NCBI GenBank assembly: GCA_964459805.1
Contig: CAYWOD010000231.1
Coordinates: forward strand, 1 to 5,420
Direction of reading: 5' to 3'
Origin: DAOVRL01 sp964459805
GTDB lineage: Bacteria > Planctomycetota > Phycisphaerae > Sedimentisphaerales > Anaerobacaceae
DNA: 5,420 nt
This document shows positions 4,714-5,420 of the stretch, piece after piece; the first letter of the stretch is position 1; each line of letters begins with the position of its first letter. Position numbers and translations under genes: made by a program. The notes beneath the pieces were generated by a model. It saw nothing but the letters and a program-made list of their open reading frames with translations, was not told where the DNA came from and did not search any database.

Positions 4714-4820
4714 AGGCATAAATGGGAATCTCAGTGTATGATATTCGAAGCCGGATCTCAACGCCACGCCACCGCGATGACCAGACGGAGTGATCTGGAA
4801 GGACGTCCGTTGTGCAAGTG

Positions 4821-4826
4821 AAAGGA
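4821..4826 (+). promoter_or_regulatory. Ribosome-binding site that decides the flavodoxin-like start
   Basis: AAAGGA is immediately followed by an ATG at 4827, which is too close to be used. The in-frame ATG at 4833 has the ideal six-base spacing and is therefore preferred. Confidence 0.7.
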
Positions 4827-4832
4827 ATGGCA

Positions 4833-5420
4833 ATGAACCCAAACAAAGTCATATCCAGGGCCATCGGAGCTTGTCTGCTTGTCGTCTGTTGCGGCTTGAC
4901 GGCTGCAGGGTGTTTACCGAAGGCGGCTGAACAGGGTAAGAAGATGCGTGGCGAGACGCTGGGCCGGCGCCGCGAGCGGCAAGGTCCCTGGGATGAGGTC
5001 AGACTGAAAAAGCAGCCGGCTGAGGTTCTGATCGCCTACGACTCCCTGACCGGGAACACCGAACGAATGGCCCAGGCAGTGGCCGAAGGCGTCAAGCGAG
5101 TGCCCGGTGCGGTCGCGGCGGTCAAGAGGGTCCGCGAAGTGACCAAAGAGGACCTGGAAACCGCAGACGGGATTGTTCTGGGATGCCCCGCCTATTACGC
5201 CAACATACCGGGCAGAATGAAAACGATGATTGACGACTGGTCCTGGAGAATGAAAGTTGATTTTACGGACAAGGTAGGAGGTGCGTTCGCCACCGGCGGG
5301 GGTCAGATGGGAGGCAAGGAACATGTGGTCATCTCGCTTCTGCTGTTTATGATCAACAATCGTATGATCGTGGCAGGCCCCCTTTATCAAGATGAAGAGG
5401 GGCAAGACATTTGGGCCGAA
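4833..5420 (+). CDS. WrbA/flavodoxin-like protein with lipoprotein-type signal, 5' part only
   Basis: The 196 visible residues run off the right edge. Residues 1-27 look like a lipoprotein signal: positive start, hydrophobic stretch (IGACLLVVCCGL) and LTAAGC with the candidate acylated Cys27. The -3 position is Ala rather than Leu, so the lipobox is relaxed. A basic linker follows (about 30-60). The flavodoxin fold begins at VLIAYDSLTGNTERMAQAV (65-83), where SLTGNT (71-76) is the FMN phosphate loop. GCPAYYANIPGRMKTMIDD (117-135) and GGAFATGGGQMGGKEHVV (149-166) follow the WrbA pattern of FMN-binding and strand-turn segments, so an FMN-dependent NAD(P)H:quinone reductase or electron-carrier role is likely. 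WrbA and flavodoxins are normally cytoplasmic, so the export signal is unusual. It is transcribed divergently from the Gfo/Idh gene. Confidence 0.85.
   Translation, partial: MNPNKVISRAIGACLLVVCCGLTAAGCLPKAAEQGKKMRGETLGRRRERQGPWDEVRLKKQPAEVLIAYDSLTGNTERMAQAVAEGVKRVPGAVAAVKRVREVTKEDLETADGIVLGCPAYYANIPGRMKTMIDDWSWRMKVDFTDKVGGAFATGGGQMGGKEHVVISLLLFMINNRMIVAGPLYQDEEGQDIWAE

Larger units (their letters stand above)
4413..4832. other. Divergent intergenic region
   Basis: These 420 bases lie between two divergent genes. They hold the ribosome-binding site and promoter of the Gfo/Idh gene, a possible promoter for the flavodoxin-like gene, a perfect 7-bp hairpin, and the ribosome-binding site of the latter. 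About 170 bases (4487-4652) show nothing definite. A stretch at 4603-4626 resembles a tRNA T-arm but the rest of a tRNA is not there. I see no further gene. Confidence 0.65.

Noticed and set aside
4914..5405. 163-residue minus-strand open frame
   Set aside because: It is antisense to the flavodoxin-like gene, which has clear FMN-binding motifs and a well-spaced ribosome-binding site.

Overview
The window looks like a piece of a Planctomycetota-type chromosome, perhaps Phycisphaerae or a relative. This is inferred from style: a twin-arginine-exported Gfo/Idh/MocA oxidoreductase, intergenic regions filled with short GATTAG-type arrays, and scattered CTCAGGATGA / CCTTCGGCAAGCTCAGG elements. No rRNA or other phylogenetic marker is present, so the assignment is tentative.

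Left part (1-670): the 3' end of an unrecognised plus-strand gene. It is followed by a 306-base non-coding stretch with a 7-base tandem array, dispersed repeat fragments and a perfect 8-bp hairpin.

Centre (671-2525): two minus-strand genes that are visibly more AT-rich than the genes to their right. The first transcribed (2525 to 1698) encodes a CCCH zinc-knuckle, helix-turn-helix and Mrr-type restriction endonuclease protein. The second (1573 to 671) encodes an AbiGi-family abortive-infection protein. They lie 124 bases apart, and each has the same 19-base element (17 of 19 identical) at its start. Repeat-rich DNA bounds the pair on both sides. This is the most interesting part of the window: a candidate two-gene antiphage module pairing an AbiGi protein with a Mrr nuclease rather than with the classical AbiGii partner.

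Right spacer (2526-3098): 573 bases without a credible gene. It holds several inverted repeats, an 8-base tandem array in two blocks with a duplicated lead-in sequence, and two dispersed repeat elements.

Right part (3099-5420): two divergent GC-richer genes. A Tat-exported Gfo/Idh/MocA oxidoreductase reads leftward from a good extended -10 promoter. A WrbA/flavodoxin-like protein with a lipoprotein-type signal reads rightward and runs off the end. The 420 bases between them hold the promoters and a hairpin sharing an 11-base core with the hairpin in the left spacer. A cofactor-binding enzyme on each side with an export signal suggests extracytoplasmic redox or sugar chemistry. Nothing in the sequence links these two genes to the defence-like pair.
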